Positions 44,849-54,057 of a stretch of DNA of 64,000 nt are shown piece after piece (the stretch's first letter is position 1; each line of letters begins with the position of its first letter). The stretch is taken from assembly GCF_018223745.1 (NCBI RefSeq), contig NZ_CP073653.1, positions 4,452,001 to 4,516,000 on the forward strand. Reading direction: 5' to 3'. The notes under the pieces are model-generated. The model saw nothing but the letters and a program-made list of their open reading frames with translations. It did no database searches and was not told where the DNA came from. Source of the stretch: Clostridium beijerinckii (lineage in GTDB: Bacteria > Bacillota > Clostridia > Clostridiales > Clostridiaceae). The translations under genes were made by a program, and so were the position numbers.

Positions 44849-45799
44849 TTATAATTTTAGTCTTTTATTGTAGTCTTTTATAATCTCAATAGATTCTTTT
44901 AATTCTGCCTTTTCACTTTCAACTAAGTGATATTCAACAAGTTCCTTCACTCCTTGATTATTTAAAACCGCCGGAACACCTGCATATGTGTCACTTTCCC
45001 CATACTCTCCATTAAGCATAGCTGATACAGGAATAACTTTATTTTCATCGCGTAATATTGCTTTTACAATCTGAACAGTAGTTGCTGCAATACCAAAAGT
45101 AGTTGCACCTTTAGCATTCACAATACGATATGCTATTTTCTTAATATCTTCCGTTACTGAATTTAAATTAAAACCTTTTAATCTCATTTTATTGTCATTG
45201 ATTATATCTAAAAACTTTTTACCCCCAACTGTAATTTGACTCCATGGAATTATCTGTGAATCTCCATGTTCTCCCATGCACAAAGCATGAACACTTTGTG
45301 GGTCAACACTCATAACATCAGCTAAATGATATTTCAAACGTGCTGAATCTAGAGCTGTTCCTGTTCCAATGACTTTACTTGCTGGCAAACCTGAAAGTTT
45401 GTGCACATAATATGACATAACATCTACAGGATTTGTTATCACAACTATTATGCCTGAAAATCCACTTTTCATGATGTTCGGCACTATATTATTCATTATT
45501 CCTGCAGCTTTTTCTAACATATCTAATCTTGTTTGCCCTGTAATATAAGGTAATGCAGCTGCAATTACAACTATATCTGCATCATTGCATTCTTCGTATT
45601 CCCCATCTTTTACCCTCATCTTACTTCCGCTATATCCAAGAGAATGTTGTAAATCCGTCGCTTCAGCCCATGATTTTTCTTTATTTATATCAATCAGTAT
45701 TAAATCATCGCAAACATGATTCATTACCATGTCAAATGCTACTGCTGCCCCAACAGAACCCGTTCCAACTATTACTACTTTACTTCTTCCAATTGCCAT
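44849..45799 (-). CDS. L-lactate/2-hydroxyacid dehydrogenase (LDH family)
   Basis: 316 residues. NAD motif VVIVGTGSVGAAVAF (8-22); catalytic His178 in GEHGDSQ, Asp151 and substrate Arg154 in TALDSARL, and Arg91 on the mobile loop. The loop that fixes substrate, normally NQKPGETR in lactate dehydrogenases, reads PYITGQTR, with Tyr85 where Gln selects lactate. So it may prefer a larger 2-oxoacid than pyruvate; L-lactate activity is not excluded. GAGGGGG precedes the ATG. Monocistronic. Confidence 0.82.
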   Translation of the reverse strand: MAIGRSKVVIVGTGSVGAAVAFDMVMNHVCDDLILIDINKEKSWAEATDLQHSLGYSGSKMRVKDGEYEECNDADIVVIAAALPYITGQTRLDMLEKAAGIMNNIVPNIMKSGFSGIIVVITNPVDVMSYYVHKLSGLPASKVIGTGTALDSARLKYHLADVMSVDPQSVHALCMGEHGDSQIIPWSQITVGGKKFLDIINDNKMRLKGFNLNSVTEDIKKIAYRIVNAKGATTFGIAATTVQIVKAILRDENKVIPVSAMLNGEYGESDTYAGVPAVLNNQGVKELVEYHLVESEKAELKESIEIIKDYNKRLKL

Positions 45800-45889
45800 A
45801 TATATCCCCCTCTACTAATTTTGCTATAAATCATTATATCAAAAATTAGGTCTATTATCATCTAAACAATTCCACTTTGGCATAAAAAC

Positions 45890-46660
45890 TTATTCCTTAA
45901 TCCAATAGCTGCTTCCATCTTTTTTTCTTTCTATAAAACCATACTCTATTAAAGCTCTTCTTATGGTTACGTAATCCTCATACACTCTCTTTAGAATCCT
46001 ATTTATCTCTTTTTCAGAATATTGCTTTCCTTTTGAAAAATTTCTTGATATCTCTTCTAATACAATAATCTTTTTCTTTTCTCTAGCTGGATAACTCCTT
46101 AAACCACCATTTTCATTCATATAAGTTTCAACAACACTCTTCTTTTCTTTATCTGTTATATTATACCTATCATCTAAAGTAGTTGCTGTTTTATAAGCAT
46201 CACATATAGTCTCTTTGCCAATTTTATTAATTTTCTTATTTGTTGTTTTTGAAAGCAAATCCATCATAGCTAAAAATAATTTTGCTTGCTTTTCCTTTTC
46301 TCTTAATTTATACCGGTGATTTCGTATTGTTGATTGCGCAACTTTAAGTTTCTCTGAAATTTCTTTATCAGATAATCCCATAGCAATAAATTTTATTAAT
46401 TCTCTTTGAACATCTGATATTCCAGTAAAACTTGAATTCATATTTAATAAATATTCAAGCATTGAACCATGACTTGTTTCAAGATGCAACTCTGCTGATT
46501 TCTTTGCATCATATAGCTTTGAATTTATTTCATATATTCTTCCCCTCTGGAATTCTTCTTCGCATATTATACACCTGTATCCATCATCTTCTTCAATAAT
46601 CCCTTCTTTGAGCTCACTTATAGTAGCATTCCAAAATAATTCATTTGATTTTATATCCAT
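45890..46660 (-). CDS. LuxR-type regulator with N-terminal zinc motif and DUF2087 domain
   Basis: 256 residues from ATG 46660 (AAAGGGA nine bases upstream). N-terminal YRCIICEEEF with Cys30 and Cys33, then ELHLETSHG with His59 and His64, forms a plausible zinc site. Next is a LuxR/GerE helix-turn-helix (FIAMGLSDKEISEKLKVAQSTIRNHRYKL, about 92-120) and, at the C-terminus, DUF2087 (SYPAREKKKIIVLEEISRNF ... YVTIRRALIEYGFIERKKDGSSYW), a family linked to DNA-binding regulators. It lies upstream of the LDH-like gene on the same strand, a possible target. Confidence 0.82.
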   Translation of the reverse strand: MDIKSNELFWNATISELKEGIIEEDDGYRCIICEEEFQRGRIYEINSKLYDAKKSAELHLETSHGSMLEYLLNMNSSFTGISDVQRELIKFIAMGLSDKEISEKLKVAQSTIRNHRYKLREKEKQAKLFLAMMDLLSKTTNKKINKIGKETICDAYKTATTLDDRYNITDKEKKSVVETYMNENGGLRSYPAREKKKIIVLEEISRNFSKGKQYSEKEINRILKRVYEDYVTIRRALIEYGFIERKKDGSSYWIKE

Positions 46661-46830
46661 TAATCTCATTCCCTTTCAATATAACTACTTTCTATTTAAT
46701 ATATTACAGACTTTTATTTATTTTGTCTATATATAAACAAACATTTATCACTAAAGTTTACAATTTTATCAGCATAAACTTTCTGAGTACACCTCATAGG
46801 ATTTTTCAATGTTCTATTTATTTCAAATAA

Positions 46831-46874
46831 AAATAGGCCAACCATCTCTATTTATTGTTTATGGTTGACCTATT
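46831..46874 (-). terminator. Terminator downstream of the small paired ORFs
   Basis: The minus-strand RNA pairs AAUAGGUCAACCAU with AUGGUUGGCCUAUU (U-G pair; C-A on the plus strand), with a 15-base loop. It supports a transcript on the minus strand ending here, so the small ORFs at 46949-47250 are probably transcribed. Confidence 0.7.
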
Positions 46875-46948
46875 AATATATTAGATATATCTTAAAACTT
46901 ACTTGTATTTTTTAATACTTTCAGATTTGAAATTCTATTATTATAATT

Positions 46949-47188
46949 CTAAAATAAGAGCCTATCTCTTTGCATCTGAATGCTAATTCTATTTCTGCAT
47001 TCCCCATAATCGTTAGATTTTAGCTTTCTAAACTTGTAGTAATCAAAACTCTCTATAGTATCTTTAGGCGCGAAATTAAAGATTGCTACAATAAAAGCTT
47101 TAGCCTTTCGTTTTAACTTAACAAATAAGTTTCCTATTTCATTTTTATTCTTCATATTTATCTTACCTCTACTAATTCCAAATTTCAT
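46949..47188 (-). CDS. Small basic hypothetical protein, second of an overlapping pair
   Basis: 79 residues, lysine/arginine-rich, no membrane segment or known motif (contains FVKLKRKAKAFIVAIFNFAP and YGECRNRISIQMQRDRLLF). Its ATG overlaps the stop of a 21-residue ORF (ATGA), which has the better ribosome site. This could be a translationally coupled pair or a frameshifted remnant of one gene. A terminator follows at 46831-46874. I do not recognise a family. Confidence 0.4.
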   Translation of the reverse strand: MKFGISRGKINMKNKNEIGNLFVKLKRKAKAFIVAIFNFAPKDTIESFDYYKFRKLKSNDYGECRNRISIQMQRDRLLF

Positions 47189-47250
47189 TCCGTATTTTTT
47201 ATAATTCCTTTCCTTGAATACTCCCTAAATTCTGCTTCATGATATTCCAT
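47185..47250 (-). CDS. 21-residue ORF overlapping the next small gene
   Basis: Reads MEYHEAEFREYSRKGIIK plus NTE. AAAAGGAGTGAG gives it a very strong ribosome site at good spacing. It overlaps the following ORF by four bases in ATGA form. It may be a leader peptide, a real micro-protein, or the start of a gene broken by a frameshift. Confidence 0.35.
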   Translation of the reverse strand: MEYHEAEFREYSRKGIIKNTE

Positions 47251-47554
47251 TTAACTCACTCCTTTTTTAGTATTTTTAAAATTTTTGAAACAGCTTATTT
47301 AATAATAAACTAGCACCACAATAATAGTTTACCCTTACCACAAATTAAATGATATGTAAAAAATTATTATAATTAAACTTTCTTAATTCCGACTCTTTAA
47401 TTTAGAATCAGCAAAAAACTGCTGAATATAATTTTCAACGCAATATCCAACTAATAATTAATTAGATATTGAGTTGTATATTATTTACAACAGTTTCTTT
47501 ATAGGATTCCTGTACCTTGCAAATCATTTTATATTATAAATATGAACTTTGTCT
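47251..47554. other. Intergenic region upstream of the small ORF pair
   Basis: AT-rich; holds an imperfect hairpin at 47436-47476 (arms CAACGCAATATC and GATATTGAGTTG) that may end the ribokinase-side transcript, and promoter space for the small ORFs. No other gene seen. Confidence 0.4.
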
Positions 47555-47710
47555 TTACTTGGCCTTACTTTTTAGCACTATATGTGATGATTCTAATTTT
47601 TCATTATTTAACTTAAATATAATTTTTCTTATACTATCATCTGAAAGATTATATGCCTCTGCAATATCAAAAACTCTTTCGCCTTTTATTAATTTTTCTG
47701 ATAAATTTAT
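47555..47710 (-). pseudogene. Fragment of a helix-turn-helix protein after ribokinase
   Basis: A 51-codon open frame with no usable start begins at the ribokinase stop and ends in TAA at 47555-47557. It contains LIKGERVFDIAEAYNLSDD and SIRKIIFKL, which has helix-turn-helix spacing like small clostridial HTH proteins. Probably the C-terminal remnant of a lost regulator. The hairpin at 47436-47476 follows it. Confidence 0.4.
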
Positions 47711-48624
47711 CTATCTCTAATAAATTTGTCAACTCTTTCAAAAGTTGGCATAGCTTCCTGAGCTCCTAGTGCGGTTGTTGAAATAGCACCTACTGCATTT
47801 CCAAATATTACACATTCTTTAAGTTCTTTTTCTTTTGCTAGGGCAAAAGCAAATCCCGCATTAAAAGAATCTCCCGCTGCCGTTGTATCTATTGGATCAA
47901 CAATAAATCCTGGAACTCTAGTACATTTATCTTTCTTAATAATTGCAGCCCCATCACTACCTAACTTTGCAACTATAACTCTTACTCCCTTATCAAATAA
48001 TGTTTTTGCTGCTTCTACAAGGTTTTCTTCACTATTTATCTTTCTTCCAATTAAAGTCTCCAACTCTGTTTCATTTGGTGTTAAATAATCCACATATTTA
48101 AAAATTTCATCGGGAAGACCCACCGCTGGTGCTGGATCAAGTATTACTGTCTTACCTTGTTTCTTTAGTTTTTTCATAGTTGCAATTGCTGTTTCTAATG
48201 GAATTTCTAATTGAAACAAAAATATATCTGCTCTCTCAATCAAACTCCATTTGCTTTCAATATAATTTATATCAACTTCTGCATTAGCTCCTGGAACAAC
48301 AATTATATTATTCTCTCCATTATTACTTACTTGTATCACTGCTACTCCAGAAGACATGCCTTTTTCAATGCTTACTCCATCAGACTTGACATTATTACTT
48401 CTTAAAACTTCTAGATATCTTTTTCCATACATGTCTTCCCCTATTTTTCCTACCATAAGCACATCTGAACCCAACCTACCTAGTGCTATTGCTTGATTAC
48501 CACCTTTTCCTCCTGGAAATGTATTAAACGCTTTCCCCATGACAGTCTGTCCTGCCACAGGAAAATTTTCTACTGTAGTTACTAAATCCATATTTAAACT
48601 TCCAATTACACATAGACTTTTCAT
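47707..48624 (-). CDS. rbsK: Ribokinase
   Basis: 305 residues of the PfkB family. N-terminal GSLNMDLVTTVENFPVAG and GGKGGNQAIALGRLG (38-52), anion hole and catalytic Asp252 in DTTAAGDSFNAGFAFA. The GGKGGNQA form is that of ribokinase rather than fructokinase. It phosphorylates D-ribose at O5 in the cytosol. AGAGGAG precedes the ATG. It follows an MCP and a sugar-binding lipoprotein on the same strand, 165 bases after the MCP. Confidence 0.92.
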   Translation of the reverse strand: MKSLCVIGSLNMDLVTTVENFPVAGQTVMGKAFNTFPGGKGGNQAIALGRLGSDVLMVGKIGEDMYGKRYLEVLRSNNVKSDGVSIEKGMSSGVAVIQVSNNGENNIIVVPGANAEVDINYIESKWSLIERADIFLFQLEIPLETAIATMKKLKKQGKTVILDPAPAVGLPDEIFKYVDYLTPNETELETLIGRKINSEENLVEAAKTLFDKGVRVIVAKLGSDGAAIIKKDKCTRVPGFIVDPIDTTAAGDSFNAGFAFALAKEKELKECVIFGNAVGAISTTALGAQEAMPTFERVDKFIRDR

Positions 48625-48789
48625 ATAATACGCTCCTCTTCCTACATTAAATTAAAACGAAATATATTTATAATTTAAATCTAGTGTTATTATATCACAA
48701 TTTCTATTCCTAAAAATTTCACTAACTCAACATATGCTTCGGCACTCCAATAATCTTGTATCACTACTATTAAAATTTCTAAAGTTCGC

Positions 48790-50487
48790 TTAAACCCTAA
48801 ACTTAGAAACAACGTTGGCTAACTCACTTGAAATGTTAGCCAAAGTAGTGGCAGATGCAAAGAATTCTTCCTGAGTTGCTAGCTGCTCTTCCACTATTGC
48901 AGATATATCTGTACTTCCTTCTAGTGATTTATTTGAAATTTCACATATATTCTTAGATATTTTTTCAATTGCATTTATTTCATTAACCATTACTAAAATT
49001 TCATCTGAAATATTTTTTATTTCACCGTCAACATCATTGTTTGACTCCACAATATTCTTAAATGCTCCTTCAACTTCCAAAACTTTTTCTGAGCCACTCA
49101 TTACCTCGCTAACCGCAATGGACATACTTTTAATCAATACATTAATGTAATTTTGAATTTGAGTTAAAATTTTAGATATCTCTACAGTAGATGTTGCAGA
49201 ACTTGTTGCTAGTTTGCGAATTTCATCTGATACAACTGCAAATCCTTTTCCATATTCACCTGCTCTAGCTGCTTCAATCGCAGCATTTAGAGCCAACAAC
49301 TCCGTACTGGCTGTAATTTTAGAAATAGTATCTAGTATGGTTTCTATTTGCGATGAATTTTCTTTTAAAATGCCAGTTACCGATTGGATATTCATAACTT
49401 GTTCTTTAATAGTGTTCATTTGATTTAACATGGATCTAACTTTCTCATTTCCACCTTCAGCTATTTTAAGAGATTTATTAGCCGAGGACAAAACATTATT
49501 TGACTTTTCTTTTATTTTGCTATTCATTTTAATAAGTCTATTAACTGCTTCTTCAGTCCTTTTTGCTTCACTAAATTGATACTGCGAACCATCGACAGCA
49601 TCTTGAGTAGATACTGCGATCTGATTAACTGCTTTGACACTTTCCTTCGCCCTATCCTTGATCATAGTAGAAGATTCATATAAATCCTTGCTATTATTAA
49701 TAATCCCCTTAATCATAGTTCTTAGATTTTTTGTCATTTCATTAAAAGAACTTGTCAATAAAGATACTTCATCGTTAGAATTCACTTTATATTCTTCTAC
49801 CTGTAAATTTCCATTAGCAATATCATCAGCTAATAGTACAATTTTATTCAATGATTTTCCTAACTTTATCGAAAAGAAAATAGCAAAAATTATGCTAAAA
49901 AAACCTATGGATACTATAAAAACAATGATTAGCACTCCTGTAAAATTAGATTTTTTAGCCAAATCTGCTCTAGCTTTATTTTGTTGATCTAATTCGACTG
50001 ACATATATTCCTGCATGCTATTTTGAATTAGTTTAGAAAACCTGTTCATAAGTTTATTTTTTTCCACCATTTCAGTGGCATTCTTACTTTCAAAAAGTTT
50101 TATATTTTCCTCAGAATAGGACTCTAACATTCTGCTTACAGCATCAAAAGATTTCAGTGTCTTCTCTCCCGATAGATTATCTTTAATAAACTCTTGATTT
50201 TTGTTAATATTTATAAACTTATCATCTATAATTTTTTTATTCTCCGCTGTTGGATTTAATATATATTTTGATATATCCTGAGGAATTGAGTTTATTAAAA
50301 TTATGATATCGTTCGCCATAACGTTTTTTTCAATCATAATATTTTCTTGTACTAAGTAAGACCTCATAGTCATATAAGATGTTATTCCTACTGTAGATAT
50401 CAAGAATACTATTAATGAGAAGCTTATAATAAGCTTTGATTTTATTGTTAAGGGAATTCTTCCTGGAACTGAGCTTATTTTTTTCAT
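48790..50487 (-). CDS. Methyl-accepting chemotaxis protein (HAMP, no cytoplasmic sensor)
   Basis: 565 residues. TM1 about 19-39, extracytoplasmic helical domain 40-182 (four-helix type), TM2 about 183-207, HAMP 208-260, then the signalling domain with tip [20 protein letters not shown] near 390-410. It is placed 83 bases after a sugar-binding lipoprotein on the same strand, so the binding protein with bound sugar is a likely ligand, as with ribose/galactose-binding proteins and Trg. No CheR-docking pentapeptide at the end. Confidence 0.9.
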   Translation of the reverse strand: MKKISSVPGRIPLTIKSKLIISFSLIVFLISTVGITSYMTMRSYLVQENIMIEKNVMANDIIILINSIPQDISKYILNPTAENKKIIDDKFININKNQEFIKDNLSGEKTLKSFDAVSRMLESYSEENIKLFESKNATEMVEKNKLMNRFSKLIQNSMQEYMSVELDQQNKARADLAKKSNFTGVLIIVFIVSIGFFSIIFAIFFSIKLGKSLNKIVLLADDIANGNLQVEEYKVNSNDEVSLLTSSFNEMTKNLRTMIKGIINNSKDLYESSTMIKDRAKESVKAVNQIAVSTQDAVDGSQYQFSEAKRTEEAVNRLIKMNSKIKEKSNNVLSSANKSLKIAEGGNEKVRSMLNQMNTIKEQVMNIQSVTGILKENSSQIETILDTISKITASTELLALNAAIEAARAGEYGKGFAVVSDEIRKLATSSATSTVEISKILTQIQNYINVLIKSMSIAVSEVMSGSEKVLEVEGAFKNIVESNNDVDGEIKNISDEILVMVNEINAIEKISKNICEISNKSLEGSTDISAIVEEQLATQEEFFASATTLANISSELANVVSKFRV

Positions 50488-50570
50488 CTTGAAGTTTCTC
50501 CTTCCTCTTATGTCATTGATTATGTAAAATTTTCAGATCTAATTTTAACTTCTAAATTAATATCTATATA

Positions 50571-52034
50571 TTATTTAATTGGTGCCCCAAAAGTATATTC
50601 ATACCATTGATCAGGTGTTTGAGTTTTCAATCCAAATATAGTATCTCCGTCTTTTGTCACCATAGGTATATTAGGTGTAATAATATCATGTGGCATTGAA
50701 CCATTCTTAGTGATTATATTAAGTAAAGTTCTCATTCCAATATCAGATATTAAGGGCGTGTATGGTGTATTCACTTCAAATAATCCATCTTTTACGGATG
50801 TAATTGCCTTTTTAGAATCATCAATTGATAAAAACATCATCTTTTTAGCATCCTTTCTGCTATTTAATCTATTAGCATTCTTTGATGCATCATAAGCAGC
50901 AATAGCTTCATGATCACCTGTTCCAAATACAACATCAATAGAAGGATACTCATTTAATGCTAATTGCATATTGGCAAGTGCTTCTGCTGTATTATCATCA
51001 TCATGATATGATTTTAATATGTGAATATCAGGGAAATAACTTAGTACTTTAAGGAAATGACCAGTTCTATTAGCATCAGCAGTGCTTCCAGAAGGCTTTC
51101 TAAGAAGAACTACATTTGCATTTAGGCTGCCTTCTTTTGCAAGTTTCCAAATTAAATACATACCACATTGAGCGCCATTTGCTGGAAAATTCCCAGTAAC
51201 TCTACTCGTGGTCTCCTCGAGTCCTGTCATTCTATCAACGCTTACAACTGGTATACCTGCCTCAATTGCCCTTTTCACTGGTGCAATAGTTGTCTCTGAT
51301 TCAACCATAGGCCAAGTTAGAATCCCATCCACTTTCTGCAGAACAAAACTATCTATTATATCTGCCATTCTATCGTTGTCCCATTGAGCATCCTTAACAT
51401 CAACTTCGACATTTGGATGTCTTTCTGCTTCCCATTGAGCTGCATCAGCTAAACTAACATTCCATGGCTGATCAAATCCATGAATAGCAACACCAATTCT
51501 ATACTTTTTATTTAAGTCTCCAACTGGTCCTGATTTTAAGGCCACATAATTTGAAAATGGTAATTTCAAATCCAGCTCGCTAAATGCTCCTTTTATCTTA
51601 GTTCCATCTCCATTTGTCCATTTATAGTTACCGAAAGGCTTTCCCGTAGGATATGTACTCATATAAGTTTCAAATTTTTCATTCTTATATATATCCGTAA
51701 TCTCTTTATTTGCATCTGAAAGAGGTAAATTAATAAAAAATTCTAATATATCACTATCCGATAACCCTTTTGATTTAAGGCTTTCAAAAAAATCCAATGC
51801 CTCTTGTCCTTTTAAATTTCTTACCTGATCGTACAACGGTGCCAAATCCACTGATTTCTCATTTGTTACAGTTTGTGTTGGAACTTCTTCAATATAATCT
51901 TTTTGCCTGTCTTCTTTTGGTTCGTTATCAACAATTACTTTACCTACTTGGGAACAAGCTGATAAAATACTTCCAACCAAAATTATTAATACAATGCAAC
52001 TTAATTTGCGTAACCTAAAATTTAATATTTCCAT
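50571..52034 (-). CDS. Sugar-binding lipoprotein (type 1 periplasmic-binding fold)
   Basis: 487 residues from ATG 52034 (AAGGAGG upstream; a frame from 52058 overlaps it). Signal with lipobox SILSAC, Cys27. Residues 30-160 form an extra helical and linker region not usual for the family. From about 165 comes a Peripla_BP_4 domain: YRIGVAIHGFDQPWNVSLADA, ILTWPMVESETTIAPVKRAI, VVSVDRMTG, VVFGTGDHEAIAAYDA. It has no ABC permease or ATPase beside it. It is followed by an MCP and ribokinase, so a role in sugar sensing rather than uptake is likely. A cre-like site lies 113 bases upstream. Confidence 0.87.
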   Translation of the reverse strand: MEILNFRLRKLSCIVLIILVGSILSACSQVGKVIVDNEPKEDRQKDYIEEVPTQTVTNEKSVDLAPLYDQVRNLKGQEALDFFESLKSKGLSDSDILEFFINLPLSDANKEITDIYKNEKFETYMSTYPTGKPFGNYKWTNGDGTKIKGAFSELDLKLPFSNYVALKSGPVGDLNKKYRIGVAIHGFDQPWNVSLADAAQWEAERHPNVEVDVKDAQWDNDRMADIIDSFVLQKVDGILTWPMVESETTIAPVKRAIEAGIPVVSVDRMTGLEETTSRVTGNFPANGAQCGMYLIWKLAKEGSLNANVVLLRKPSGSTADANRTGHFLKVLSYFPDIHILKSYHDDDNTAEALANMQLALNEYPSIDVVFGTGDHEAIAAYDASKNANRLNSRKDAKKMMFLSIDDSKKAITSVKDGLFEVNTPYTPLISDIGMRTLLNIITKNGSMPHDIITPNIPMVTKDGDTIFGLKTQTPDQWYEYTFGAPIK

Positions 52035-52146
52035 TTTGACTTTCCTCCTTGGTAGCATCTAATCATATTAGTAATTCAATCCTTTTAATACACAATAACT
52101 ACTTAGATATCATATTTGTTAAATTTATAACAAATATAAGCCTCTT

Positions 52147-52161
52147 AAAAAACGTTTACAC
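52147..52161 (-). promoter_or_regulatory. cre-like (CcpA) site upstream of the sugar-binding lipoprotein
   Basis: On the minus strand GTGTAAACGTTTTTT matches the TGNAANCGNW core of the cre consensus; the right C and the first W differ. Suggests catabolite control of the lipoprotein-MCP-ribokinase unit. Confidence 0.4.
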
Positions 52162-52390
52162 AACTTGTATTCCTCCCTTGCAAACTATCTTTTTTAATAC
52201 AAACTTATTGTAATGTTATATTCACTACTATATTAAAATACTTCTATGATTTCTATAATTCTACAATAATTTCAAAAATCCTTTATTTTATACTTCTTAA
52301 TAAATGTTATTTTTACGGTATAATATTACTTCGGAGATTTAAGGTAAAGTATATATAATAATTATTCTTATACATCAACCTTAAAAATAA
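52162..52390. other. Leader region of the sugar-binding lipoprotein gene
   Basis: AT-rich promoter region. A plus-strand TATAAT at 52320-52325 has no gene behind it. No open frame seen. Confidence 0.35.
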
Positions 52391-52417
52391 AAAGCTCTCA
52401 ACATACATTGAGAGCTT
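52391..52417 (-). terminator. Terminator downstream of the methyltransferase
   Basis: AAGCTCTCAA pairs with TTGAGAGCTT around a short loop. The minus-strand tail is TTTTTATTTTT, a strong terminator signal about 195 bases after the stop codon. Confidence 0.75.
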
Positions 52418-52611
52418 CACTTGTATTAATTAAATGCTAAAAATTATTATTTTCAAAATATATATTTGTAAACTTCTTTAAAACTTGATATGAAATTCTA
52501 AAGCTTGTACAAAACTTATATTCCTAGATACCAACATCTTTAATTTCTAAAATAAACTTACTACTATCATTTTAGCAAGTTCTCACATAACTTAAAATTA
52601 TGTTAATCATA

Positions 52612-53169
52612 TTAGGTATTTTGACATTTTAAAACATACGCTGGTGGTATATTTAACACTACTCTTTCTAAACTTATATCTTCAAAATAACTTCCTATAT
52701 ATCCCTTTTTAAGCAATGTATATTGAAATGTTATGAATAATCCATTCTTTTTTAATATATCTTTTGTTTTTTTCAATATACTATTTGACATATTCTTTGG
52801 CAAACTAGCAAATGGTAATCCTGATACAACATAGTCTACTTCTTTAATATTGTATTCTTTTAAATATTTATCTACATTTTCAGCTGAATCATTTACTATT
52901 ACAACGTTATTATATTCACCATACTTTTCCTCTAGTTCTCTGCAGAATTCTTCATTATATTCTACGAGCATTAACATCGTATGATCCTTTATTTTTTTCA
53001 TTAGTCTATCAGTAAACACTCCTGTTCCAGGACCATACTCCACAATACATTTTGCATGGTCAAAATCAATATCATGCGCCATTTTTTCCGCAAGCTTTTT
53101 AGAACTAGGAGCTACAGCTCCAACAGTTCTTGGCGACTTAAAATACTCCATTAAGAACTTTATCCACAT
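52612..53169 (-). CDS. Class I SAM-dependent methyltransferase (PmtA/rRNA-methylase-like)
   Basis: 185 residues. Motif I is VEYGPGTGVFTDRL with Glu44-Gly50; acidic motif LMLVEYNEEF; VIVNDSAEN; motif IV VVSGLPFASLP, in the place of the NLPY-type motif of adenine dimethylases. The N-terminal KFLMEYFKSPRTVGAVAPSSKKLAEKM is characteristic of the phospholipid N-methyltransferase (PmtA)-like group. The substrate could be a lipid or RNA. AGAGGG lies about 11 bases before the ATG. Monocistronic. Confidence 0.8.
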   Translation of the reverse strand: MWIKFLMEYFKSPRTVGAVAPSSKKLAEKMAHDIDFDHAKCIVEYGPGTGVFTDRLMKKIKDHTMLMLVEYNEEFCRELEEKYGEYNNVVIVNDSAENVDKYLKEYNIKEVDYVVSGLPFASLPKNMSNSILKKTKDILKKNGLFITFQYTLLKKGYIGSYFEDISLERVVLNIPPAYVLKCQNT

Positions 53170-53263
53170 AATAATACAACCCTCTCTATATTTTCTTAAT
53201 TAGAATACATATTTTATTGAACTTAAACAAACTAAATAAAATATATATTCTATTATTAACAAA

Positions 53264-53303
53264 AGAGACTACCCCTCGATTTTTAAAAACTAGAGATAAT
53301 CTA
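53264..53303 (-). terminator. Minus-strand hairpin in the long intergenic gap
   Basis: The minus-strand RNA pairs AGAUUAUCUCUAG with CGAGGGGUAGUCU through several G-U pairs and is followed by CUUUUGUUAAU. It implies a minus-strand transcript ending here although no intact gene lies within 750 bases upstream. Confidence 0.5.
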
Positions 53304-53997
53304 AAATTTTTTATAAATTTCCTTCTAACTATTTTCTTATTTAATTACAACACTTCTGTATAGACATGCACAGTTTTAAAAGTACATAATCTGTTAGAAA
53401 ATTTTACATAGCTAACAATGTTTAGATGATGAGTCTCTAACACAATGTAAAAGTCAAAAACTATTTTGGGGCCGAAATTTTTTTAACTTCTAAATTATAA
53501 CATAATAAGGAAATAAATTCAATGTTTTACATAAACTAATTAGGTGAAAATTTATTATTTTAATTTTATTAAGCTCTAATAATTTAAAAATTATGAATAA
53601 TCATGCTTATTCTTTACAAAACAAATATATTAATTATTATTTACAATATAATTTCAACCCCAAATGTAATCTTAGTATATTTCTTAGATTATAATATATG
53701 TTTAACTTTTTGCTTTATATCTTCTTAAAAAGGAACATGCATCATAAATATCTATAGGGGATAATTCGATATCTATGCCTCCTAAACTTGTCATTGAAGA
53801 AACTTTACTAAAATTTTTATTTTAATCCAAGTTTCAAATAAATCTATTTTCTTTTCCATATGCTGTAGAATTATCCCCTTGTACTTATAAATTCTTCTTG
53901 ATTAGTATAAATAGAAAGTTATATTCAAGACCTAATATGGATATATAGTTATTAATGCACACAATACAAAATAAAGGCATAAATCTGCATTGTAAAA
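53304..53997. other. Long gene-free region with an inverted repeat
   Basis: No convincing gene. At 53756-53766 GGGGATAATTC and at 53868-53878 GAATTATCCCC form an 11-base perfect inverted repeat about 100 bases apart. Between and past them a minus-strand 29-codon frame (MTSLGGIDIELSPIDIYDAC...) without a ribosome site ends in TAA; it looks like a decayed gene but has no recognisable family. Confidence 0.4.
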
Positions 53998-54042
53998 TAG
54001 CTACTTCAAAACAGATATCTATCCTCTGTTTTGAAATAGCTA
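53998..54042 (-). terminator. Terminator downstream of the HIT gene
   Basis: The minus-strand RNA pairs UAGCUAUUUCAAAACAGA with UCUGUUUUGAAGUAGCUA with one U-G pair (C-A on the plus strand), around a nine-base loop, right after the HIT stop codon. Confidence 0.8.
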
Positions 54043-54057
54043 ACACAAAATATATAA

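Noticed and set aside
52310-52340. Plus-strand promoter (TATAAT) with a possible gene or small RNA
   Set aside because: No -35 box and no open frame follows. The hairpin at 52391-52417 has its T-tract on the other strand.
53755-53881. Insertion-element ends (GGGGATAATTC inverted repeat)
   Set aside because: No transposase frame and no target-site duplication could be seen; kept only as an unexplained repeat.
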